Shown piece after piece: positions 32,642 to 39,781 of a stretch of DNA of 64,000 nucleotides. The stretch is from DATLGB01 sp038258425 (GTDB lineage: Bacteria > Actinomycetota > Thermoleophilia > Solirubrobacterales > Solirubrobacteraceae). The notes under the pieces were generated by a model. That model worked only from the letters and a program-made list of their open reading frames with translations. It had not been told where the DNA came from and ran no database searches. Location of the stretch: contig JBBSPV010000009.1 in assembly GCA_038258425.1 (NCBI GenBank), positions 28,502 through 92,501 on the forward strand, written 5' to 3'. The position numbers were made by a program, and so were the translations under genes. Positions within the stretch are counted from its first letter, which is position 1. Every line of letters starts with the position of its first letter.

Positions 32642-32817
32642 TCGCCGCGCGGCTCGAACCCCGGGCAGCGCAGGACGGGCAGCCGCGGGTACTTCGCGTA
32701 GGCCGGGTCATCGCGGTGGCGCCCGCAGAGGCTGAAGCGCGAGCCGCGGCCCGTGGTGACCACCCGTTGGTGCCGGCAGGCGTCGCAGAGCCCGGCGGGC
32801 GCGGGCGGGGCCGTCAC
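32605..32817 (-). CDS. Small putative zinc-binding protein
   Basis: A 70-aa protein with CDAC at residues 11-14, SLCGRH near 30, and YPRLPVLRCPGFE near 43-55. The arrangement of four Cys plus His suggests one structural zinc. The pattern GRGSRFSLC...KYPRLPVLRCPGFE is one I recognise from short conserved actinobacterial hypothetical proteins; no function is known to me. Its TAA lies inside the terminator stem, so the last codons are read from the hairpin itself. Confidence 0.6.
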   Translation of the reverse strand: MTAPPAPAGLCDACRHQRVVTTGRGSRFSLCGRHRDDPAYAKYPRLPVLRCPGFEPRGEGVVEVEANSGP

Positions 32818-32827
32818 GGCGGCGGGC

Positions 32828-33127
32828 TCAGGCCAGGCCGCGGTGACTCATGCGGGCCAGCGCCTCGTGGTGCGCGGTCACACGCCGCTTCACCGGGTCG
32901 TCGTCCGGGCGGTCGTGCACGAGGCCCCACATCCCGTCCGCGGCCCGCTCGGCGTCCTCCGGCGTCGCCCGCGCCGCCATCTCGTCGACGAGGGCGAGCT
33001 CCAGGCGCTCGATCTTCTCCTCCGCGGTGCCCTCGCCGAGGGCCGGGAAGGACACGCCGCGCAGGTGCTCCTCCCAGGCGCCCTTGGCCATCGCGAACCG
33101 GTTGCGCAGTGCGATCCCGTCGCTCAT
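32828..33127 (-). CDS. Hypothetical helical protein (99 aa)
   Basis: A soluble, strongly helical protein rich in Glu, Arg and Ala (GTAEEKIERLELALVDEMAA). No family is recognised. ATG 33127 (MSDGIALRNRF) is preferred over 33163: it gives a clean N-terminus and leaves a TACACT box 10 nt upstream. It ends 10 bp from the 70-aa zinc-binding gene, and the two may be co-transcribed. It is divergent from the ABC exporter. Confidence 0.5.
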   Translation of the reverse strand: MSDGIALRNRFAMAKGAWEEHLRGVSFPALGEGTAEEKIERLELALVDEMAARATPEDAERAADGMWGLVHDRPDDDPVKRRVTAHHEALARMSHRGLA

Positions 33128-33137
33128 CGCGGCCGCG

Positions 33138-33143
33138 AGTGTA
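33138..33143 (-). promoter_or_regulatory. -10 box TACACT before 33127
   Basis: On the minus strand TACACT ends 10 nt before the ATG at 33127. Its context GTACACTCGC is identical to that before the APC permease at 43951. Confidence 0.4.
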
Positions 33144-33180
33144 CGCGCGGCGCGGTGGTCCATGTTGCCCTACGCGGTCG

Positions 33181-33186
33181 TAGGCT
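33181..33186 (+). promoter_or_regulatory. -10 box TAGGCT, leaderless start at 33194
   Basis: TAGGCT ends 7 nt before GTG 33194, the start of the ABC exporter operon. There is no Shine-Dalgarno sequence. Confidence 0.5.
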
Positions 33187-33193
33187 TAGTTGC

Positions 33194-34954
33194 GTGCGCA
33201 CGTTCTCCCGGCTCCTCGGCTTCCTGCGCCCCTATCGGCGGGCGGTCATCGGCTCCCTCGTGCTCGCCGCGCTGGCCATGGTCGCCACCGTCTCCCTGCC
33301 GTGGCTGACCGGCAAGGCGATCGACCAGATCGAGCGCGGCGACCGCTCGGGCCTGTGGGTGGTGGGCGGCGTCGTGGTCGCAGCGGCCCTCCTGCGGCTC
33401 GTCCTGTCCGTGTTCCGCCGCCTCGTGGCCGGCAAGGTCTCCCTCGGCGTCGAGGCCGACATGCGCAACCGGCTCTACGGCCACCTGCTCGGGCTCGACA
33501 TGGGCTTCTTCGACACGCAGCAGACCGGCCAGCTCATGTCGCGCGCGACGGTCGACCTGCAGTCCGTGCGCTTCTTCCTCGGCTACGGGCTCGTCTTCAT
33601 CACGCAGAGCGGCCTGACCATCCTGCTCGCGGCGGTGGCCATGATCGCGCTGGAGCCCGGGCTCGGACTGCTCGCGCTGATCCCCGTCCCGCCCGTCGTG
33701 CTCATCGCCTACCGCTACGGCGTGGTCTCGCGACCCGCGCTGCAAGAGGTCCAGCAGCGGATCGCCGAGCTCACCGCGGACGCCGAGGAGAACGTCTCCG
33801 GCGTGCGCATCGTCAAGGCGTTCGCGCGCGAGGAGCGCCAGCTGCACCGCTTCCGCCACACGACGGGGCGCGTCTTCGACCAGAACCTCCTCGCCACCCG
33901 CCAGCGCGCCTTCTACCAGCCGCTGCTCGGGTTCCTGCCGCAGCTCGGGCTCGCGATCGTGCTGCTCGTCGGCGGGCGGCAGGTCGTCAACGGCTCGCTC
34001 TCGCTGGGCGACTTCGCGGCCTTCTACACCTACATCCTCCTGCTCATCTCCCCCATGCGGCTGCTGGGCGTGGCCCTCGGGATGGCCCAGCGGGCGACGG
34101 CGTCGGGCGCCCGGCTCTTCGAGCTGCTCGACCGCGAGCCCGAGCCGCGCGTCCCGCCCGGCCTGCCGCCGCTGCCACCCGGCTCCGGCCAGGTGGAGCT
34201 GCGCGGAGTGTCCTTCCGCTACGCCGGCGCGCAGGCCGACTCGCTGGACGACGTCTCCCTGCACGTCGAGGGCGGGCGGACGGTCGCGCTCGTCGGGGGC
34301 ACGGGCTCGGGCAAATCGACGCTCGTCGGCCTCATCCCCCGCCTCTACGACCCGACGAGGGGGCAGGTGCTCGTCGACGGGGCCGACGTCACCGGGGTGG
34401 ATCCGGACTCCCTGCGCTCGGAGATCGCCGTGGTCACCGACGACCCGTTCCTGTTCTCGGACACCGTCCGGGCCAACGTGAGCTACGCCCGGCCCTCGGC
34501 CTCCGACGAGGAGGTGCGCCTCGCGGTCGCCCGCGCGCAGGCCACGGGCTTCGTCGAGGAGCTGCCCGACGGCCTGGACACGGTGATCGGCGAGCGCGGC
34601 CTCACGCTCTCGGGCGGCCAGCGCCAGCGCATCGCCATCGCGCGCGCCTTCCTCGCCGATCCGCGCATCCTCATCCTCGACGACGCCACCTCGTCCGTCG
34701 ACGCCTCCACGGAGCAGCGGATCAAGGACGCGCTGCGCGAGGTCATGCGGGGCCGGACGACGTTCGTCATCGCCCACCGGCTCTCCACGATCGCCCTCGC
34801 GGACGAGGTCGTCGTCGTCCGCGACGGCCGCGTGGAGGCCCACGGCAGCCACGACGAGCTCGTGGAGCGCTCGCCCCTGTACGCCGAGATCGCGGCCCGC
34901 GGCCTGCCGGCCGAGGCGCCGGTCGACGAGGCGCGCGAGTGGGTGGGCCTGTGA
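33194..34954 (+). CDS. ABC exporter half-transporter, degenerate-site subunit
   Basis: A 586-aa ABCB-type protein: six membrane helices in the first 320 residues, then a nucleotide-binding domain. Walker A is GGTGSGKST (about 371-379) and the signature is LSGGQ in GLTLSGGQRQR. Walker B is ILILDDATS, with Asp where the catalytic Glu should be. That substitution marks the degenerate ATP site in heterodimeric exporters such as TM287/288 and BmrCD. GTG 33194 is chosen over the open frame upstream because it begins the first helix and follows the TAGGCT box. Its TGA overlaps the GTG of its partner (GTGA). Cargo (drug or lipid) is unknown. Confidence 0.9.
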   Translation: MRTFSRLLGFLRPYRRAVIGSLVLAALAMVATVSLPWLTGKAIDQIERGDRSGLWVVGGVVVAAALLRLVLSVFRRLVAGKVSLGVEADMRNRLYGHLLGLDMGFFDTQQTGQLMSRATVDLQSVRFFLGYGLVFITQSGLTILLAAVAMIALEPGLGLLALIPVPPVVLIAYRYGVVSRPALQEVQQRIAELTADAEENVSGVRIVKAFAREERQLHRFRHTTGRVFDQNLLATRQRAFYQPLLGFLPQLGLAIVLLVGGRQVVNGSLSLGDFAAFYTYILLLISPMRLLGVALGMAQRATASGARLFELLDREPEPRVPPGLPPLPPGSGQVELRGVSFRYAGAQADSLDDVSLHVEGGRTVALVGGTGSGKSTLVGLIPRLYDPTRGQVLVDGADVTGVDPDSLRSEIAVVTDDPFLFSDTVRANVSYARPSASDEEVRLAVARAQATGFVEELPDGLDTVIGERGLTLSGGQRQRIAIARAFLADPRILILDDATSSVDASTEQRIKDALREVMRGRTTFVIAHRLSTIALADEVVVVRDGRVEAHGSHDELVERSPLYAEIAARGLPAEAPVDEAREWVGL

Positions 34955-36762
34955 GCGGGGTGCCCGCCGGCCGGCGGGCGTCCGTCGAGGAGCTGCGCCG
35001 CCGCCTGCGTGCGACGAGCGGGCGCGGGCGCAAGCTACGCGGGATGGCGACGCTGCTGCGGCCCTATCGCGCCCGCACGGCGCTGATGTTCGTCGCGCTG
35101 CTGGCCGCGACGGGCGCGGCGCTGGCGCCCCCGCCGCTGGCCAAGCTCGCCATCGACGACGGCATCGTCCCGAAGGACCTCGCGACGCTCGACCTCGTCG
35201 TCGTCGGCTTCGTCGTCTCCGCGCTCGTGTACTTCGCCGCGACCTACGCGCAGACCTACCTCGTCGGGTGGGTGGGCCAGCGCGTGCTACAGGACCTGCG
35301 GCTGCGGATCTTCGAGCACCTGCAGTCCCTGTCCATCGGCTTCTACTCGCGCCGCCAGGCGGGGGTGATCATCTCCCGGCTCACCAACGACGTCCAGGCG
35401 CTCGACCAGCTCGTCACGGACGGCGTGGTGACGCTGTTCTCCTCGTCGCTGATGCTCGTCGGCACGGCGGTCATCCTGTTCGTGCTCGACGTCCAGCTCG
35501 CGCTGCTGACCTTCCTCGTGTTCCCCGTGCTCGGGATCGCGTCCTTCACCTTCCGGATCATCTCGGCCGACGCCTACCGCGTCACCCGCGAGCGCGTGGC
35601 GGCGATCACCGCCTACCTGCAGGAGTCGCTGTCGGGCGTGCGCGTCGTGCGGCTCTTCGCGCAGGAGGGCCGGCACCGACGCCGCTTCGGCGTGCTCAAC
35701 GACGAGAACCGCCAGGCGAACCTGGTCACCGTCCATCTCAACGCGGCCTACTTCCCCGCCGTCGAGCTGCTGTCGGCCCTCGTGCAGGCCGGCATCCTCG
35801 TCTACGGCGGCGTCCAGGTCATCCAGGGCGACGTGACGGTCGGCGTGCTCGTCGCCTTCATCGCCGCGCTGCAGAACTTCTTCGACCCGATCCAGCAGCT
35901 CTCGCAGCTCTACACCACCTATCAGGCCGGGATGGCCGCCCTGGACAAGATCTTCGAGCTCCTCGACGAGGAGCCCGACCTCGTGGACGCATCCGGCGCC
36001 ATCGCCCTGCCGCCGATCCGCGGCGAGATCACCTTCGACGACGTGCGCTTCGCCTACCCCGGCCGCGAGGACGCCCCGGCCCTCGCCGACGTCGACCTCG
36101 TCATCCCCGCGGGCCAGACCGTCGCGCTCGTCGGCCCCACCGGCGCGGGCAAGTCGACCTTCGCGAAGCTCGTGGCCCGCTTCCACGACCCGACCTCCGG
36201 CGCGGTCCGCGTCGACGGCCACGACCTGCGCGACGTCACCCAGGCCTCCCTGCGGGCCCAGCTCGGGATCGTGCCGCAGGAGGCGTTCCTGTTCAGCGGG
36301 TCCGTCGGCGAGAACATCGCCTTCGGGCGCCCCGACGCCACCGCGGAGCAGGTCGAGGCGGCGGCGCGGGCCGTCGGCGCGGACACGTTCATCGCCGGCC
36401 TGCCCGACGGCTACGACGCAGATGTCGGCGAGCGCGGGACGAACCTCTCCGCCGGCCAGCGCCAGCTCGTGGCCTTCGCCCGCGCGCTGATCGCCGACCC
36501 GCGCATCCTCGTGCTCGACGAGGCGACGTCCAACGTCGACATCCACACGGAGGCGCGCATCGAGGAGGGCCTGCGGCGGCTCGTGGCCGGGCGCTCGGCG
36601 ATCGTCATCGCCCACCGCCTGTCGACCATCCAGCGCGCGGGGCGCATCCTCGTGCTCGACCACGGCCGCATCCAGGAGATGGGCACCCACGACGAGCTGA
36701 TGGCTGCCCGGGGCGCCTACTGGCGGCTGTCGCGCGACTGGACGGCGCAGACGGCCGCCTGA
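34951..36762 (+). CDS. ABC exporter half-transporter, catalytic-site subunit
   Basis: A 603-aa partner of the preceding subunit. About 35 charged residues precede six membrane helices. The nucleotide-binding domain has Walker A GPTGAGKST, a canonical Walker B with catalytic Glu (ILVLDEATS), and the signature LSAGQ in place of LSGGQ. Together with the first subunit this gives one consensus site (this Walker A/B with the partner's LSGGQ) and one degenerate site. The frame stays open through the first gene, but GTG 34951 in the GTGA overlap is the true start. The tRNA-Gln lies immediately downstream on the other strand. Confidence 0.9.
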   Translation: MSGVPAGRRASVEELRRRLRATSGRGRKLRGMATLLRPYRARTALMFVALLAATGAALAPPPLAKLAIDDGIVPKDLATLDLVVVGFVVSALVYFAATYAQTYLVGWVGQRVLQDLRLRIFEHLQSLSIGFYSRRQAGVIISRLTNDVQALDQLVTDGVVTLFSSSLMLVGTAVILFVLDVQLALLTFLVFPVLGIASFTFRIISADAYRVTRERVAAITAYLQESLSGVRVVRLFAQEGRHRRRFGVLNDENRQANLVTVHLNAAYFPAVELLSALVQAGILVYGGVQVIQGDVTVGVLVAFIAALQNFFDPIQQLSQLYTTYQAGMAALDKIFELLDEEPDLVDASGAIALPPIRGEITFDDVRFAYPGREDAPALADVDLVIPAGQTVALVGPTGAGKSTFAKLVARFHDPTSGAVRVDGHDLRDVTQASLRAQLGIVPQEAFLFSGSVGENIAFGRPDATAEQVEAAARAVGADTFIAGLPDGYDADVGERGTNLSAGQRQLVAFARALIADPRILVLDEATSNVDIHTEARIEEGLRRLVAGRSAIVIAHRLSTIQRAGRILVLDHGRIQEMGTHDELMAARGAYWRLSRDWTAQTAA

Positions 36763-36763
36763 G

Positions 36764-36835
36764 CTGCGGGACAGGGACTCGAACCCCGAATACTGGTACC
36801 AGAAACCAGCGTGTTGCCAATTACACCATCCCGCA
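36764..36835 (-). tRNA. tRNA-Gln (anticodon CUG)
   Basis: Read on the minus strand, the acceptor arms TGCGGGA and TCCCGCA pair over 7 bp. The anticodon stem CTGGT/ACCAG closes the loop TTCTGGT, giving anticodon CTG for Gln codon CAG. The T-arm has GGGGTTCGAGTCCC, and the D-loop reads TGGTGTAATTGGCAACAC as in other glutamine tRNAs. The discriminator is G. The CCA end is not encoded. Confidence 0.95.
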
Positions 36836-36854
36836 CCGCGCTCGGCAGCGGGGA

Positions 36855-36860
36855 AGTATA
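36855..36860 (-). promoter_or_regulatory. -10 box TATACT for tRNA-Gln
   Basis: On the minus strand TATACT ends 19 nt before the first base of the mature tRNA, a normal distance for a short 5' leader. It is among the best -10 hexamers in the window. The -35 region is GC-rich and unclear. Confidence 0.5.
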
Positions 36861-36960
36861 GGCCTGCAGGCCGGGCCCCGGCGCCCGCCGCCGAGGGCCG
36901 CACGCCCGCCGCCTGACCGCCCTGCGACCACGTCCAGGGAGCCTGCGAGGATCCCGACGC

Positions 36961-36994
36961 GCGCCGGCACAAGCCGGCGCAACTGAACAAGGAG
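36961..36994 (+). promoter_or_regulatory. Leader hairpin and ribosome site of the GlsB-like gene
   Basis: GCGCCGGC (36961-36968) and GCCGGCGC (36973-36980) form a perfect 8-bp stem with loop ACAA. Nine bases later comes a strong Shine-Dalgarno sequence AAGGAG (36989-36994), 5 nt before ATG 37000. This is one of few genes here with a true leader, and the hairpin may stabilise the mRNA or bind a regulator. Confidence 0.5.
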
Positions 36995-36999
36995 ATCCC

Positions 37000-37278
37000 A
37001 TGATCGGTGCCCTCATCCTCGGCCTGCTGGCCGGGGCCATCGCGAAGCTCATCATGCCCGGGGACGACCCGGGCGGAATCATCGTCACGATGCTCCTCGG
37101 CCTCGTCGGAGCCTTCGTGGGCTACCTCATCTTCACGCGCCTGCTCGGGATCGGCGACAACGACGCCTTCGATCTCGGCGGCCTGCTCAGCGCCATCATC
37201 GGCACGCTCATCATCCTCGTCATCTACCGCCAGGTGGTCGCCCACCGCAGTGGGCCGGCACCCGCGCGACGGCGCTAG
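37000..37278 (+). CDS. GlsB/YeaQ/YmgE-family stress membrane protein
   Basis: A 92-aa protein of the transglycosylase-associated/GlsB family: three hydrophobic helices with the glycine-zipper pattern ILGLLAGAIAKLIMPGDDPG at the start and LGLVGAFVGYLIF in the middle. These proteins are commonly general-stress induced and sit in the cytoplasmic membrane; their exact task is not settled. The gene has the clearest ribosome-binding site in this part (AAGGAG) and a 5' hairpin. It stands alone between the tRNA and a convergent flavoprotein gene. Confidence 0.88.
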   Translation: MIGALILGLLAGAIAKLIMPGDDPGGIIVTMLLGLVGAFVGYLIFTRLLGIGDNDAFDLGGLLSAIIGTLIILVIYRQVVAHRSGPAPARRR

Positions 37279-37308
37279 CCCCGGGGCCGGCGGCGCCGGA
37301 CGGCGGCC

Positions 37309-38550
37309 TCAGGGCCGGCCGTCCGGGTCGGCCAGCGCGGCCTCGCGGCCGCGCAGGTCCTCGCCGGAGACCATGAGCCGGCGAGCGAGGTCGAGGTCGT
37401 CCGGACGCCCGGCCGTGACCGCCTGGACCACGGCGCCCCCGGCGAGGTAGAAGACGGTCCACTCGCCGCCGGTCAACGCCCCGCGCACGACCTCCGCGTC
37501 CCAGCCGGCCGCGGGGCCGACCGACTCGAGGCACAGCCAGTCCCCGAGCTCGGACCAGAAGTACGGCACGTCGGCGTAGGGCGCGTCGCCGCCGAGCAGG
37601 GCCGCCGCCACGTGGGCGCCCTGGCTGCGCGCGACCTCCCAGTGCTCCACCCGCACCCGGCGCCGGTGCACGACGGAGTCGTACTCGCAGACGTCGCCCG
37701 CCGCCCAGATCCCGGCGTCCGACGTGCGCAGCCCGGCGTCACACGCCACGCCGCCCGAGTCGCCGAGAGCGAGGCCGGCGCCGCGCGCGAGCAGCACGTC
37801 GGGCTGGGCGCCGGTGCCCATGACCACGAGGTCGGCCGGGATCCGGCGCCCGGACTCGCAGACGGCGGCGCGGACCCGTCCCTCCTCCGCGCCCTCGTCG
37901 CCCTCGAAGCCCGCGAGCGTCTCCCCGAGGGCCAACTCGACGCCGTGCTCGCGCAGCCGGTCGGCCACCCAGGCGCCGACCGTCGTCCCGAAGCCGGTGG
38001 CCAGCGGCTGCGGCTCCATGGCCACGATGGTGCACGGCTTACCGAGCGCCGCCAGCGAGGCCGCGACCTCACAGCCGAGGTAGGAGCCGCCGATCAGCAC
38101 GACGCGCCCTGCCGTCTCGGCCTCGGCGCGGATCGCGTCCGCGTTGCCGAGGGCGCGCAGGTAGTGGATCCCGTCGAGCGCCCCGCCCGGCACCCGCAGG
38201 CGCCGGACGTTGGCGCCCGTGGCGAGCACCGCGCGACCGTAGCCGACGGTCTCCTTCGTCGCGAGGGTGGCGACGCGGCTCGTGGCGTCGAGCTTCATGA
38301 CGCTCGTGCGCGTGCGCAGGTCGATGTCGCGGGCCGCCCAGCTCTCGGCCGGGTACAGGACGTGCTCCGCGCGGCTCGAGCGGCCCTGGAGGTAGCCCTT
38401 CGACGCGGGCGGGCGCTCGTACGGCGCGTCCGCCTCGCGGCCCGCGAGCAGGATGGACCCGTCGAAGCCGCCCTCGCGCAGCCCGACCGCGACGGCGGCC
38501 CCGGCCGGCCCTGCGCCGGCGACGAGGACATCGACGGCGGCGTCAGGCAC
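37309..38550 (-). CDS. Ferredoxin/rubredoxin reductase-like FAD protein
   Basis: A 413-aa pyridine-nucleotide-disulphide-type oxidoreductase. The FAD loop VAGAGPAGAAVAVG lies near residues 10-23, ERPPASKGYL near 45 is the block typical of ferredoxin reductases of dioxygenase/P450 systems, the NAD(P) loop VLIGGSYLGCEVAASL lies near 150, and GIWAAGDVCEY near 285 is the second FAD contact. It could pass electrons from NAD(P)H to a ferredoxin, for example for the P450. Being last in the permease/TrkA operon (8-bp overlap with trkA), it might instead report redox state to that system. ATG 38550 starts at the fold. Confidence 0.85.
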   Translation of the reverse strand: MPDAAVDVLVAGAGPAGAAVAVGLREGGFDGSILLAGREADAPYERPPASKGYLQGRSSRAEHVLYPAESWAARDIDLRTRTSVMKLDATSRVATLATKETVGYGRAVLATGANVRRLRVPGGALDGIHYLRALGNADAIRAEAETAGRVVLIGGSYLGCEVAASLAALGKPCTIVAMEPQPLATGFGTTVGAWVADRLREHGVELALGETLAGFEGDEGAEEGRVRAAVCESGRRIPADLVVMGTGAQPDVLLARGAGLALGDSGGVACDAGLRTSDAGIWAAGDVCEYDSVVHRRRVRVEHWEVARSQGAHVAAALLGGDAPYADVPYFWSELGDWLCLESVGPAAGWDAEVVRGALTGGEWTVFYLAGGAVVQAVTAGRPDDLDLARRLMVSGEDLRGREAALADPDGRP

Positions 38551-39211
38551 CCGCGGCCACGAACTGCTGGGTGATGGCCTCCTCGAGACCGGGGTCGAGC
38601 ACGACGAGGACCTCGTCGCCCGCGACGATGCGCGTGTCGGCCTTGGGCACGAAACCGCCGCCCTCGGCGCGCAGCACGGCGACGATCAGCGAGCCCTCGG
38701 GCAGGTCGAGCGCCTGGACCTCGAGGCCCGCGGCGGGCGAGCCCTCCGCCACGACGAGCTCGATGATCTCCAGCCGCTCCTCCGGGAGGTCGAGGAGGTG
38801 CACGAGCCCGTACTTCGGCACCTCGTGTTCGATCAGGCGCAGGATCAGATCGGTGGCCGAGACGGCCGGCTGGATGCCGAGCAGCTTGAAGTGCTCGAGG
38901 TTGCGCGGGTTGTTGCAGCGGGCGATGATCCGGTCGACGCGGTACTTCTCCTTGGCCACCTGGCAGATGAGCAGGTTGTCCTCGTCGTCGCCCGTCACCG
39001 CCACGACGAGGTCGCCGCGGTTGATGCCGGCGCGCTCGAGCACCCAGAGCTCGGTCGCGTCGCCGTAGTGGACGGCGTGCTCGAGCTCCTGCTCCACGGT
39101 GAGGTAGCGGCGCCGGTCGGCCTCGATGACCGTGACCTCGTTGTCCTTCTCGAGCAGCTCGCGGGCGAGGTTCCAGCCGACCTTGCCGGCGCCGGCGATG
39201 ATGACGTACAT
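38543..39211 (-). CDS. trkA: TrkA/RCK potassium-uptake regulatory protein
   Basis: A 222-aa cytosolic protein with a complete TrkA_N (RCK) Rossmann domain, MYVIIAGAGKVGW at the start, and a TrkA_C domain (GSLIVAVLRAEGG, then ADTRIVAGDEVLVVLDPG). Such subunits bind NAD(H), ATP/ADP or cyclic dinucleotides and gate K+ carriers. ATG 39211 is chosen over 39247 because it begins the Rossmann strand and has the purine run GGTCTCCTG ahead. No TrkH/TrkG channel is in the window; the nearby permeases or KUP are the available partners. It overlaps the flavoprotein gene by 8 bp. Confidence 0.88.
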   Translation of the reverse strand: MYVIIAGAGKVGWNLARELLEKDNEVTVIEADRRRYLTVEQELEHAVHYGDATELWVLERAGINRGDLVVAVTGDDEDNLLICQVAKEKYRVDRIIARCNNPRNLEHFKLLGIQPAVSATDLILRLIEHEVPKYGLVHLLDLPEERLEIIELVVAEGSPAAGLEVQALDLPEGSLIVAVLRAEGGGFVPKADTRIVAGDEVLVVLDPGLEEAITQQFVAAGA

Positions 39212-39304
39212 CAGGAGACCCCTCGGGGGCCCGCCTGCGGCGGACACGGCTGGTGGTCGCGTCGCATCTCGCTGTGAGCCGCCTCCGGCACCCCTCAGGC
39301 CTCC

Positions 39305-39781
39305 CTAGACGCCTTCTTCGGCCGGACGCGGCTCGCCGCCCGGACTGCCGAGCGCGGCCCGCTCGAGCTGGTCGATGGCGATCGCGGTCGGGCAGATGGT
39401 CTCCAGGCCCTGGCCGGCGTACCAGGCGGCGCGCCGCGGGTCGAGGATGCGGGCGACGACCTTCGGCACCTCGAAGCGCCGCTGGGCGATCTGGGAGACG
39501 ACGAGGTTCGTGTTGTCGCCGTTGGTGGAGGCGATGAAGACGTCGGCCTCGCCGATGCCCGCCTCCTCGAGCGCCTCCATCTCGAGCGCGGTGCCGATCG
39601 TGAAGCGCCCGCCGGCCGCCTCCCACGCCTGGCCGAGCTCGACGTCGAGGCGCTCATGCGAGAGCGGGTCCTCGTCGAGCACGGAGACGGTGTTGCCGGC
39701 CCGCAGGGCGCTGGTGGCGACCGCGGACCCGACCCGCCCGGCGCCGATGACGAGCACGAACATGGCGGGCATGCTATTCAC
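39305..39781 (-). CDS. TrkA-N domain protein, lacking TrkA-C
   Basis: A 158-aa single RCK N-domain: FVLVIGAGRVGSAVA near residues 8-22, then STNGDNTNLVVSQIA in the region that contacts the ligand. There is no C-terminal TrkA_C domain, so it probably pairs with another RCK protein such as the following trkA product. GTG 39781 overlaps the stop of the upstream permease (GTGA) and is preferred for that reason; ATG 39772 and 39763 are alternatives that remove 3 or 6 residues. Ninety-three bases separate it from trkA. Confidence 0.83.
   Translation of the reverse strand: MNSMPAMFVLVIGAGRVGSAVATSALRAGNTVSVLDEDPLSHERLDVELGQAWEAAGGRFTIGTALEMEALEEAGIGEADVFIASTNGDNTNLVVSQIAQRRFEVPKVVARILDPRRAAWYAGQGLETICPTAIAIDQLERAALGSPGGEPRPAEEGV

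Noticed and set aside
33190..36762. Single 1190-aa fused ABC transporter
   Set aside because: The long frame belongs to the second subunit and is merely open across the first gene, which is coded in a different frame with all motifs. Two genes joined by GTGA explain everything.
36861..36880. GGCCTGCAGGCC palindrome near the tRNA promoter as operator
   Set aside because: Short GC palindromes are expected by chance in this composition, and nothing else supports a site there.
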